The notes below the pieces were generated by a model. It did not search any database, was not told the origin of the DNA, and saw only the letters and a program-made list of their open reading frames with translations. Source: Spirogloea muscicola (Eukaryota > Streptophyta > Zygnematophyceae > Spirogloeales > Spirogloeaceae). Taken from it: a stretch of DNA of 13,022 nucleotides. A program made the position numbers and the translations under genes. The DNA lies in assembly GCA_009602725.1 (NCBI GenBank), contig WELB01000182.1, forward strand, positions 257,751 to 270,772. The letters are read 5' to 3'. Shown piece after piece: positions 1-10,900 of the stretch (position 1 is the stretch's first letter; each line of letters opens with the position of its first letter).

Positions 1-1
1 C

Positions 2-3000
2 GCTGCGGGCCACGCCGGCGGCCCCTCCCCGTCGCAGCAGCCTCCCGAGGCCGCCGCGGCGCCTGCGGTGGCTGGCCGCGGCTGGCTGGGTGCCTTCAGC
101 TCCGCGCTGCGCGGCTACTGGCCGTGGCGGGCCCCTGCCACCGAGGAGGCCACGCCCGCAGGTGACGCGCCTGCCTCCCATCCCCTCCCTCCTCCTCCCG
201 CTGCAGGCTCCTTGGCGTCCTCCAGCGGTGGTCGTGCTCGCTTCCAGCTTCCTCCCCGTCCGGCAGTGCTACCGAGGCCCCTCGATCCCTGACCTGGCAT
301 AGCGGCGGCGCTTGCAAAGGCAGCCCCTTGCCGCTGCTCCGGGCCTGCACTGACGGGTGGTTCTACCTTCTCGGACCCTGGCAGTTGACGGCGAGGCTGA
401 GGTCGAGCCAGCACAAGTGGAGCCGCCTTCTACGGATGCCAGGCTCTTGGACGACTTGGTCCAGAAGTTGATCCGGACGAGAGCCGGCAGCGGCTTGACC
501 AGGTTCCTCCCCACCTGTGCTGGTCGCGAGTGCGAAACAGCCACAGGGACTCCGCCTTCCGAGTTCACATGGCTCACAGGGCTCTGCCGCAGTGTTTCCC
601 ATCCTGATGCCCTTCGCTCTTGGTCCTAGTCCCCCACCCCACCAAAGCACGCCCTCCACCGGCCAGATCCATGCGAGGGGGTCCTCTCCTCCGCGGAGCG
701 GGTCGCCGGCAGCCATGACCATTCACCTCAAGCCATGGATTTCAGCTCGTACTTGCGGACATGTCCATCCGGGCCTCAATTCTGCACCAACCCCTGCACA
801 GCCTCTGGCCTTTGGCAAGCCCCCTGGAGTAGCTTCTGGCTGTTGGGCATGCCTGCAGAGGACCTCTAACTAAGACTCACCGACGACGGATGTGCAGGGA
901 GGAGTACGAGCGCGTGAACTCGCTGTTGGCCCTCTCCGAAAACTTGGTGAGAGATGGCAGGGAGGAGGCCCAATTGGAGGTGCGGGACAGTAGCAAGGGC
1001 AACTCAATGCCGCTGAGGCTTGATTCCAGCACCCCAGGTCCAGTGTCCAGGCTGGTTGACGGCGTTGCGGAGCACTTCTTCACACCCCCATCTACGGAGG
1101 TGAGCACTGCCTCTGACTGCACACCCGTACCTGCTGCAGCCACTTGCTCAAATACGCTCACTTACTTGGGGCTCTGGCTGCTTGCCCCTCACGTGAGCTG
1201 GCTGAGATGTCGTGCTCCTGCCAGCTGGCGATTGCCGAGGGAGCACTTCCTGTGGAGGTAGCCAAGGCCTACATGGGCGAAAGGAGAGGCAGGACGCCAG
1301 CTGCAAGGCTCTCGTCACGTCTTGGATCTCCGATGGTGGAGGCCACGCTGGCATGGTCAAATACCTGGGCCACCGACCAGCCTACCTCAGCAACCCCGCG
1401 AGCTGACGAGGGCTTCCAAGTGGCAGGAGAGGGTGCTGCTGCAGTGGCAACCAACCTGCACACACCTCGGACGCCTCTGCCAGCATCATCAGTGCAAGTG
1501 CCCGTGCCTGAGTTTCAGCCAGGACCTAGCGAGCCTGACCTGGCATTGGAGGTGGCGGGAGCACACGGAGGAGCCAGCTCGCCCACAACAGGAGGAGGTA
1601 GCATTCGTGTTGGGCAAGCTGGAAGGACTCCGTATGCTCGGCCTGGTGCTTCTGGTGCAGCTTCGACCCGGGTAGGCCATTGTGGAGACTCTTTGAAGTG
1701 CTAGCTGTCCCATAGCCAGTGGCAGCGCTCAGTGGCGGCAGTGTTTGGGCCAGCCCCTGCACTGACCTTGTGAGCTTGCCTTGAATGTGGTGAAGAGGCC
1801 TCGGTACGCTTCAAGATTACTAAAGTTTGTGTCACATGGGCGTCTTGAAACCTGACAGACAACATGTCCTCATTGCTTTATGCAGTTGAGGGATGGTTTC
1901 ACACCAGGTCCACCTCGTTGGACTCCACTGCGACCCTCCAGAACTGGAGGCAAAGAGGTGGGTGCCGCTAATGGGTAGGCTCATCACGGGGCCATCTACT
2001 AGCTCGTGTATCGTGCATCACATTGTGCAGGTGGCAACATTTGGGCCACATCATATGACACGAGCAGCTGAAGTTGCTTGCTGCCAATAGCTGCAAATAG
2101 TTGGCCGGTGCATGCATCCTGGTTTTGCGTGGTGACAGCTCGTTAGTGTGGGTGTCTTCATGGGTGGCTGTGTACCAGCCTTGGCACACTGTTGGGCTAG
2201 GCACCTCTGCTTGATCGCATTTGATTGATGGGAGGGTGCTCTGCCACTGGATTGATAGTAGGCTGTCAGAGCTCATTCATTGAAGCCAAGCGCGGCTACT
2301 GGCACACCACCTGCACGCTGCTGTGGTGATGTGCAGCTTCTGCAGAGAACGAGCGTTGCATCGAACATGGCGTGGGCGTCGGCAGGGCCAATTCGTAGAG
2401 TGCGGCACAGATCCACAGGAGTGCCATACGGTGCCAAGCCCGCCGCATGGATGTCAGCGACTGCCAGGCCAGGCTTGGGAGCACCCTCACTTCGGCAACA
2501 GCAGGAAGGCCCGTCTGGCTTACAAGGAGCCTCTGACGAGAAGCTCAAGGAGGGGAAGGGCCTGCTACCGCTTGGCGCAGTGCCATCGCAGTCCAGTGAA
2601 ACAGCACGGAAGATCCTGGAGACCCTGGACAAGATGACCCCTCCTCCTGCGGCGGGCAGCCTCAGCCCGCTGGAGCGGGAGTTGAGGACTGTCAGGGGCC
2701 AGCAGCGGCATCAGTCACACGAGCTCAACGAGGGCGGGCAGCTGCCGATGGCTGCTGCTGGGAAAGGTGCACAAGGGCAGCCCTTTCTGGACGCGCTCAT
2801 GGACAATAGTCTCAGTGTCCGGGCCAAGCGGACCATGGAGAGCCTGGAGCCACCTCCCCCTCTGGCGTCGCTGGAGGAGGTTGCCCCTAAGCACATTGGC
2901 ACAGCCGCAGAAGAAGTCCCGCAAAGCCAGAACCGCATGCCCCATTGGTCAAAAGAACCAGCAGGCAGGTGAGGGTCCGGCTGATTGGGTGGACATGTAG

Positions 3001-6000
3001 CTGCCCACTCGTCCTGTGCTGCAGTGCAACTTGGCTTCGTGACATTGACATCAGCTTAGCTCTGTAGGAGGTGCTTCACCACTACTTTGATGCTGCTTCT
3101 GCCTCCCGGCTGCGCCAGTTGCAACCACTCTTAGCCACATCGAAGTCAGTCTGTCTCTTGCAACTGCTTACTTACCTTGTACTATCCTCCGCTCTCTTGC
3201 ACCTTCTTTCCTCTTGACAAGGCCCCTCCGTGTGCCGCTTCTTGCTGATCACAGGAGAGCTGAGGCCAGTAATTACACGAGCTCACTGAGCACGGCAGGT
3301 AAAGCCATAGGTATTCCTCTTGGGAACAATCCCTCCTCTTCACAGGGGCAGGCTGAGCGGCGCAGACATGTGGAGAGCAGCCAGGGAGGGGTTCCTTTGA
3401 CTGAGGGCAGGCCTGGCACCATGGGTCCCCCCGCCAACAAGAAGGGCTTTCGGATGAGTGCTTCTTTCCTAGAGGTGAGTCGCCCTTCCTTGCTCGTGCT
3501 CAACATGGCCCTCAGACCACGCCAAGAAGATATCACCAGCTACTCAGTTGCAGTTGCTACAGGCTCAAAGCCCATAGGTGGAGCATATAAGCCACTTGTC
3601 CTAATCTCTCTGCTCCTGCACGGCTGATTCATACAGACAGCCCTAGTAGTCGTATACCTTGGCAGATGTCGATCACGATATCAGGTGGCTGTCTCCGACT
3701 GAAAGCATTGGGTTTTGGCAAATGTACCAGGACGATGCAGCATCAGATGGTGAAGCAAAGCAGCAGAGCGGACCATCAGACGCTGCCAGCCCGGCAGCTT
3801 CCGTGCGGACGTCTGTCACGCACTCGAGAGGAGCCTCCTCTGCCTTGAAGCCGCTGCCGCCATTTTTCACGCCGTTGCCCGCTAATGTACCTGCCAAAGC
3901 ATCGCAGTTTGGGCCCTTCTTTGGTGGTGCCACGGGTGCTGAGGAGGGGTCAGTGACCGCCTTTGCTCCTGTGGACTTGCCGCCTCTTCCCCCTTCCTCA
4001 GACTCCCCCCCCGCCTCCAAGCTCCTCCCCTCACCCTTCTCCACCACTCCAGCAGTGCCTCAATTCAGCTTTGGCCAGGGGCCGTCTGGCGGCAACAGCA
4101 GCCTGGACTTCTCTACTCCACCCGGCAGCCAGAGTCAGCTCCAGGGGCTGTTGTCAGAGCCCCCCCCCAAGTATGACTTTGGCTCCAACTCCGAGAAGGT
4201 TCCAGCTCAATCAGCAGAAAGGTGAGCTTATAGCTTGAGCCTTTGCTTGTGGTCCATTGATCAAGTGCGGCTGCACGTATGCCTACTCCCTGTCAAGAAG
4301 ATCCACCGGTGGGCAACAAGAGCTGCATCTTGCAGACGTGCCAGAATCATATCGCAAGCCTTTGTAACCATCATGTACTGATGCTTACACTGAGTGGTTC
4401 AGAGTACTGGAGTTCAGATCTTCAGTATTGCTAGGGTAGATAGCTGGCAAGTCGTGAGTGCATCTCATGCATGTGTGTCCCGAATATCTCAGGGGCCCTG
4501 CCGGCGACAATCCTCCCCTAAAGTTTGACCAGGTCAACGACTTTGCGGCGCAAAAGGAGACGAACACAGGTACGGTGAGAATTGAGACTGTTGTCGACAG
4601 AAGCTCACCACGGTCATTTGTCCCTGCAGAGAGCTTGGGCTTGAGTCCAGTCGCACAGGCAGAGCAGCAGGCAGGCACCCACTCATCTGCTTGCCAAGTG
4701 CAGGGCCAGCAGCAGGGAGCGAGGTTGCTCCACCTTTGCTTTTTGGGGCAGGGGCACCTCTGGCCTTCCCTGCTCTTCGGCCTCCACATGCTGCTCGGGC
4801 AGATGAGAACAGAACGTCAATGCCGCCACCTTCCTTCTCAGTAGCACCTTCTGCGTCATCATCACTGTTTGCCATCCCCAAAGCCAGCACTATGGCACTT
4901 GAGGCTCCGGCAGGAAGCCTGGCGCCCTCCCTGTCTGCAAGCAGTGAAGCAGCCACGTCCAAAGAGCACAGTGAGGCTGCTCAGAGCGCAAGTGCAACTG
5001 CTACATTAGCCACAGGGCCATTGGTAGTGCCCCCCAGGTTTGTGTTCAGCACAATCTCTTCCTCAACTGTGGTTCCAAGCCCTGCTGCCAATTCCGCTAC
5101 GGGCTTCCTTTCGGGCTTTCCTGGAGCTGCTCAAGTACCGGCTTTCCTTGGAGGCTCCACGCCAGATGCCACGGGCCTCAAGCCCACAGCAGAGGCAACC
5201 GCGTCAGCGGCTGCCACAGCTGAAACAGGTGCAGTAGGGACTAGTACAACCGGCCTGCACTGTGTAGCACATCCTGATTGAGGTCCACTTGCCCTTCCTT
5301 TGGTCCCTAAATACGTATCTAGCCACTGCTGGAATTCCTCCTTGGGCTTTGGCATGAGTCTGGGTGTTCAGTCTGTTTGCAAGTCATACAACCCGCTGCC
5401 TTGCTCAGACAGGCATGGCCAACGCCCCTTGATCTGCAGCAAAGTCGGAGCAAGAGCGCCCTGCCAAGAGGCCAGCAGCAGATGATGGTGAAGGAAGCCG
5501 CCAGCTGAATCCAGCCCAGTGGAACGAGGCAACATCAGCATCCAAAGGCTCGGCAGGGCCCATTTACGGGCCACCATCTGCGAGCCAGTCATCGTCCTCA
5601 GCTTTCGCCACTCAATCCACCCCAGCAACCGTAGCCACCTTTTTCAGCGCCCCGTCGTTTGGCCAGCCCGACACATCAGCCTCTGCAGACAATGCAACCA
5701 CATCGGCAGCTTTCACCACCTCCTCATTTGGCTTTGGAGCTGGGACATCTTCTGCACCTTTGTTCGGCAGCGGGGTAGGAGGCAGCCTCTTCAACAGCGC
5801 TGCAAGCTCAGCACCCTCTCTCTTCAGTGCAGCTCCACCCTCCAGCTTCAGGCCGCTCGGATCCGGGGGCTTTGGGAGCGAGCCACCTGGGACGAGCTCA
5901 AACGCGGCGGATCACGTGGCTGTGGCCAATTCTACGCCTGTCTTTGGCTCAACTCCGGGTTCCATTGCGAGCAGCCCTCCGACATTGGTGCCTGCTCAAC

Positions 6001-6879
6001 CAGTCAATCCCCCACCTGCGTTGCCATTTGGTACATTCGGCGGTGCTGGCTTGGCTGACGGGGCCGCGTCCAGCTTCCCCACCAGCCCCTTCCAGTTTGG
6101 CTCCAGGACTGCTCAGCCTGGGGCTGAAAGCAGCGGGTTTGCATTTAACACATCCAAATTCGGGGCCTCACCTCCAGCCAGTAATGGGGCTCAGGTAAGC
6201 CTGTAGCTGTCCTGAAGTGCACTGGTATGAGCTCAGTATCTTGCGCACGCTCATGATCATATGCTGCAACATGTACAGCCAAGCTGCCATATTTCCTGTG
6301 TTTGTGGTATCAGCCAAAATCCAGTCTCTCTCAGCCTGGTATAAAGCAGAGATAGATGTTGACTGGCCTTCTCAGTGTCATCATGACTTCTCAGTGTTAT
6401 GGGCACGAGAGTCTCTCTTTGTCATCCTTGTAGAAACCTTGGTGATACCTGTACGCAGACAATGGCAATATAACACACATTAAATACTGTTGTGCCCGTG
6501 CGATTTGCAGACGATGGAGGATAGCATGTCCGAGGAGCCATTTTCACCTCCTCGGCCAGTGCCCCAGCCGACCCCATTCCATAGTGCTGGAACGGCAGGC
6601 AGCCCCTTCACCTTTGTGCAGCAACAACCAGCTCAACTGCCTGGGACTGACCAGCCAGGCGCCAACCCATTTGCCTTCTCCGCAGGGGTCGGTGTCAATC
6701 CCTTTGCCCCTGCTCCGTCGCCTTTCCAAGGTGGAGCTCCCCCCAGCATGCCTGCTGGTGGGCTGACGTTCACCGCTGGAGAGGCGCCAGGCGGCTTCTC
6801 TCTAGGGGCTGGAGGAGGGACCACGACGGGGGGCAGGAAAATCCTCAAAGTCAAGCGGCCACACAGACGTGGGAGGTAA
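2..6879 (+). CDS. NUP136: Plant-type FG nucleoporin, NUP1/NUP136 family (5' partial, 11 exons)
   Basis: This is a nuclear-basket nucleoporin, the plant functional counterpart of animal Nup153, involved in mRNA export and nuclear shape. Exons by splice sites and homology: <2-161, 385-502, 898-1099, 1225-1671, 2337-2968, 3255-3474, 3731-4221, 4493-4569, 4704-5228, 5440-6194, 6511-6879. All introns are GT-AG and the summed phase is exact, giving 1331 codons in the window. Motifs in the order I recall for Arabidopsis NUP136: GWLGAFSSALRGYWPW (residues 27-42, probable amphipathic helix), GLTREEYERVNSLL (across exons 2/3), AKAYMG (173-178), GRTPYARP (293-300), GPIRRVR (326-332), SSETARKILETLDKM (395-409), GFRMSASFLE (584-593), about 15 FG dipeptides (exons 7, 9 and 10), MEDSMSEE (about 1211-1218) and the basic tail GRKILKVKRPHRRGR. 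Weak points are the intron 2 donor (GTTCCT) and the exact starts of exons 5, 6 and 9. The initiator ATG lies left of the window. Confidence 0.85.
503..897 (+). other. Intron 2 of the nucleoporin gene (395 bases)
   Basis: The interval lies between the codon halves AG and G that rebuild Arg in GLTR/EEYERV, a junction supported by similarity to the family. The donor GTTCCT is poor and the acceptor GTGCAG is good. Open frames inside it have no family resemblance. I see no RNA gene or repeat in it. Confidence 0.6.
1672..2336 (+). other. Long intron 4 of the nucleoporin gene (665 bases)
   Basis: The donor CGG|GTAGGC follows the GRTPYARP motif, and the acceptor GTGCAG precedes the stretch leading to GPIRRVR. 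It is more than twice the typical intron length here, so a short missed exon is possible. I could not find a peptide in it matching the family. An alternative acceptor at 2345 keeps the frame and shortens exon 5 by three codons. Confidence 0.5.
3731..6194 (+). other. FG-repeat region of the nucleoporin (exons 7-10)
   Basis: This is the Ser/Pro/Ala/Thr-rich, presumably disordered part of the NUP136-type protein. It holds all the FG dipeptides I count: four in exon 7 (in QFGPFFGG, FSFGQG and YDFG contexts), one in exon 9 (LLFGAG) and ten in exon 10 (for example SFGFGAG, PLFGSG, PVFGST, LPFGTFGG, FQFGSR, SKFGAS). In the family such repeats line the pore and bind transport receptors. They are irregular, dispersed single FG or FxFG units, not perfect tandem DNA repeats. 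Exon 8 (77 bases) and the first half of exon 10 carry charged spacer sequence (KSEQERPAKRPAADD) that could include a small nuclear localisation signal. Confidence 0.8.
6195..6510 (+). other. Intron 10 of the nucleoporin gene (316 bases)
   Basis: The donor CAG|GTAAGC and acceptor TTTGCAG are both strong. The phase is 0, and the junction joins GAQ to TMEDSM. The interval is visibly more AT-rich than the exons. An 88-codon open frame inside it shows no recognisable domain and no NUP similarity, so I treat it as intronic. Confidence 0.8.
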
Positions 6880-7390
6880 TACGAGCTGGGCCACCTCTAG
6901 ACATGCACACCTGGGGCAAGACCGCTGCAGGCTGCTCCAGAAGAACCCAAGGCCGGGTCGTTTTCCATCTCACCATCCCAATCTCTTGGTGCACTGCTCG
7001 CGCGTTGCACAACAGGTCTTCAATGCCTGCCTCCATGTGATTCGGGAGTCGCTGACGTCATGTCAGCTAAGAGAAGCCCCTGATTGGAGCATAGATAGAC
7101 CTGCACTTGGCTGTGTGCAATAGTTTGCTGATCAGTCTCTTCCATAGGTTCGCACTGCAAATGCGTGCGCCGTTTGGAACGTTCGCTGAGCAACAATGTG
7201 CTCTGAAGAAAATGCATCCCAGTCAAGGCATGCGCCCAGGTCCCAATCCAGAATGCTTGAGCGCATGAGCCGGTGCTTGCATCGAGTTTAATAGCAAGTG
7301 GTCTAGACTTGAGGCCAAGGAGCTTAGCCTCGCTGACAAATAGACCACAGAATCTGGAAGGGGGCATCATCTCTCCTCATGCAAGCAGTG

Positions 7391-7422
7391 GGTGGCAAGG
7401 TAACAAAGTCCCACCTGCCACC
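7391..7422. repeat. Imperfect inverted repeat / hairpin in the convergent 3' region
   Basis: The left arm GGTGGCAAGGT (7391-7401) pairs with the right arm ACCTGCCACC (7413-7422). This gives about 10 base pairs with one bulged A and an 11-base loop. It could affect 3' end formation on either strand, or be chance. No function is shown. Confidence 0.4.
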
Positions 7423-7876
7423 TGTCCTCAGCGTCCTTGCAGAACAGATACCATCTTCCAGGCTCTCAGAACCTCCAAACCCAACTTCAACCAGCCCGAT
7501 GACTGCTAATTGAGCTAGTAAATGACCCAGAATTTGCTACATGCTGGAGCCATGGGACTAACCAAGGGCAACAGAAGCTACTACCGAAATGCTGCAACTC
7601 TGCCCTCAAATAAGCGAGAGGTTGCAGCGCCTGCATGCATGTCAGGCATATGGAAGCCAACACGAGGAGTTTACCAGCCATGACCAGGACTTTACCCGGC
7701 TTCGACACCAACAGTGTTCTCATCTAGACCTGGAAGAGGGCTGACATGCAGTCGATCAAAAATGACGGTGGAAGCTGTAGCTATCCGGATGGCCAGATTG
7801 CATGGTAAGGTGGAGTCTCTTCCAAGGGGGGGCGGTGGCTGTGTGATGGCCTGCCCATGAAGAATGGGCAATAAAA

Positions 7877-7881
7877 TTACA
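7877..7881 (-). promoter_or_regulatory. Probable PRP6 polyadenylation signal TGTAA
   Basis: TGTAA is read on the - strand, about 60 bases downstream of the PRP6 stop. UGUAA is the characteristic poly(A) signal of chlorophyte green algae, so position and motif agree. A five-base motif can occur by chance, so this is suggestive only. Confidence 0.5.
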
Positions 7882-7942
7882 AATGAATGTGCTTGGGCCA
7901 TGGTTCCACCACCAGCGAGGAAGGGTGCTGTACAGATGGACA

Positions 7943-10900
7943 CTAACTTCCATTGGCCTTGGGGCCAACACTCTGGCTCTCTGCTTCATCCTTCCCGATA
8001 GCCACAGCCACCTTCTTCAAGATAGCTTCAGTTGATAGATGCGAGCTCTCAATAGCCTTTGAGACCTTGCACCACCTCTCTCCATGTCGAGGTTCCGCTG
8101 CCTTGCACCTCACCACTACATCCTCCTGCTGATTTTCGTCTCCATACTGGTGCACAGAAGCGCAGCAAAGACAAAGGTCAACATCGTGATGATGCACATT
8201 CTCTGCATCAACTGGGTTGCATCCACCTCCTGACAAGTGCCAGACGGAGATGAGTGGAATCAGAACCATACAACATGGGAAGAAATGAACACCCTTACCT
8301 GAAGCTCAAAACGATAGGCTTGCGCCCAAAAGTCACCTATGTCTGGGGCAAGCGTAATAGCCCGGTTGAACCAATTTCTGGCCTTGTCCACCTTGTGGTC
8401 ACGCCAGAATAGCACCGCAACTGCGCATATGACATAAGGATCATGGTCGCATCGCTTCAATGCATCCACACTCTTCGACTTCCGTTGAGGTCGAGGAGCC
8501 AGCTCAATAGCTTCAGCCCACAATCGTCCGCTCGTCGGACAGTCCTGCATGAGTAGAATGCCGCTCAGTGTAAGCATGCATCACACTCCAGCTAGCCACA
8601 AGCATCTCTAGTCATCCCAGCAACGATAGTCTTATGGGAAGCATGTCAAAATTGTGCCCGTTCAGAGAGGGTTAACATGCTCAGAGATGTCATGGCACAG
8701 TCTCGATTCCTCCAGACGCAAAGGCACATGATGCACACTGCCACAGGTTTGGGTCTGCCCCATAGGCCACGATACAAGTAGGCGACATCTCCGTCTTGTG
8801 ATACTCATAAGCCCAAATAGGATGCAAAGGAGCCCAACACATATGGACGAGGAACGAAGATCCTATTGCGACTGACTGGAACTCTTGGAGCATGGCTGTC
8901 ACATACCTGAAGAGCTTTGGCCATGAGCGCATCAGCCGCTTTCCTGTTGCCAGCATTGACCTCCACCCGGACTGCGGCCAACCACAGCTCAGGATTCTGC
9001 GGATTCTTATGCCTAGCTTGCTCCAAGACAGCCCTGGCCTTGCTCACACTGCTTGCCTTCTCCTCCAGCTGCCCCCAGCCATATGAGAAGGTCACATTCA
9101 GCTCATGCAAGCCGGGTCATCGCGCATGGTCCACTAAGTGCAGGATGAGGTGTGACCAGCACATCGCACTTGCAGGCAGGCAGGCGGAGAAGTGCCCCCT
9201 GATGTTGTCGGGCATCAAGATGGAGCGGACTACGCCGACTGACCTGAGCATAGCACAACCAAAGAGGAGTGCTCGATGGGCAGCGCTTGAGGCCTCGAAG
9301 GTACACGTCTCTGGCCTCTTCGATCCTTCCCTCCCGGGCCTCCAGTTGGCCAAGCATGAGCCAGAGTTTGTGCATGTCGGGAAACTTAGCAATACTCTCC
9401 TCCAATAGCGACCTCTCCTCTACCACATTCCCAACCTGAACAGAAGCCGTGCTTGCTCGTGAGACAGATGTCCACTGCTCTTTGCCGACCAAGGGAAGAG
9501 AGCAAGTCGGGGAGTAGATGGTCCTAGACATCTTCCGGATCTCATGATGAGAGGGTGCCAGATACGATGTGAGCTCTATGTAGAACCTACCAATGCACCA
9601 CAAAGGCCGCACTGCAGCATGATACATCATCTGCAAGTCAGCTGTGGCTGTTACCTCCCGCTCAAGGATGGCAGACTTCATCCACACGCGTTCTGTGCCC
9701 TCCCTTTCCCTGGCCTTAGCTAGAAGTATTCGAGCCCTCTCCGGCTCGTTGTTCTCAAACTCCAGCTTGAAGGCAGCAAGCCAGATCTCCTCTGAGTTTG
9801 GTATGTGGTACGAAGCTTCCTGCAGGATTGCCCTGGCCGAGGGCACATCACCTGCAAGCCACTTCTCCTTAGCCCCCATGAGCCACAGCACCTCCGCCAG
9901 AGGGCAGTAGGTGACAGCTTTTCTGAGAAGCGTGTCCAGGCTGTCAGTGGTGCCGTGTGCCTTCTCCAGCTGAGCTGCCTTGAGCCAGATGGACTTCTTC
10001 CCCGGGAACACACTCAGAGCATGCGCATAGATGGCCCTTGCTGTCTCAATGGAGCCTCTCTTCTTCACCTCATCTGCATCAGCCATCCACGTTCGCTTCC
10101 TACCACAACACCCCGCAACAGCACAGCCCTATCAGTCGCAAGCAAGAGCTCGTCATTCTGGAATGAAAGCCAAGCTTGCCATGGCTTAGCATCAGCTATT
10201 TGGCAACCTATCTGTGCCAGGACATGCCTCTTTCATCCCCACGCTTCAGAGCACACAAGCAAGTCAAAGCAGAGGCTGGCTCACGCCCATGCTGGTGATC
10301 CCACAGCACCCATTTTGGTGATCCTACAAGGAACTGCACACGGTCCAGCTTCTCTCACCTGTCCTCCTCCTCAATACCTATGCCCACGCACGAGTTAACA
10401 ATGGCTTGGCAGGTGACCACGGAGCCAGCTCTCTCAGCCGCTTCAGCATCCTTCAACCAAGCTTCTCGGTCGATCACAACTCCCATGTCCTGGAGCTCCT
10501 TCACAGCCCTGCTGATAATCTTTCCCACATTTGGCTGCACATGGATACGGATCAGTATCAGGGCATGCCTGTGGACTACATCATGGGACACAGCATCAGT
10601 GGTGGAAGATCACGACACAGGAGCATGCTGCATGCCAGAAGAGTGCAGCTCCAGATGATGCTCAGTGAAGTTACCCCATTGTTGTTAGCTTCCTCAAGCT
10701 TGGCGGCCGTGATCCATATAGCTGGCTCAGTGGGTAACGCTTTGCGGGCCTTGTTAAGGACTCGTTTTGAGTTTTCATAGCTCTCAAGCCTAGCTAGAGC
10801 CAGCCACAGCTCAGTGTGAAGAGGACAGCACTCCACGGCCCTGGAAAGGAGCACACGGGCATCATCCTCATTGGCAAGCTCCACCACAGCTTTCCACAGC

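Larger units (their letters stand above)
6880..7942. other. Convergent intergenic region holding both 3' UTRs
   Basis: About 1.06 kb separates the TAA of the nucleoporin from the TAG of PRP6. The longest open frames are under about 120 codons, have no recognisable motif and no convincing splice partners. I see no tRNA, rRNA or repeat family. Contents worth noting are a TGACGTCA palindrome inside a small inverted repeat (7051-7067), a hairpin at 7391-7422, an AATAAA on the + strand at 7870-7875, and TGTAA on the - strand at 7877-7881. I find no + strand TGTAA after the nucleoporin stop, so its polyadenylation signal is unassigned. Confidence 0.7.

Noticed and set aside
162-292. Extension of nucleoporin exon 1 without splicing
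   Set aside because: The frame stops at 290-292 in Pro-rich sequence, whereas splicing from GCAG|GTGACG to 385 preserves the frame and leads to family-like sequence.
5519-6058. 179-codon + strand open frame within exon 10
   Set aside because: It is out of frame with the FG-repeat coding sequence; the FG frame gives family-like sequence, whereas this frame gives none.
6217-6483. 88-codon open frame after nucleoporin exon 10
   Set aside because: It lies wholly between a strong GTAAGC donor and a TTTGCAG acceptor and has no recognisable motif; the splice joins conserved NUP136 sequence.
7487-7723. 78-codon - strand open frame in the intergenic region
   Set aside because: It has a hydrophobic stretch but no family match, no supporting signals and a length expected by chance.
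8186-8233. Box C/D snoRNA-like pair (GTGATGA and CTGA) in PRP6 intron 8
   Set aside because: It is on the strand opposite to the host transcript, has no terminal stem, and the spacing is very short.
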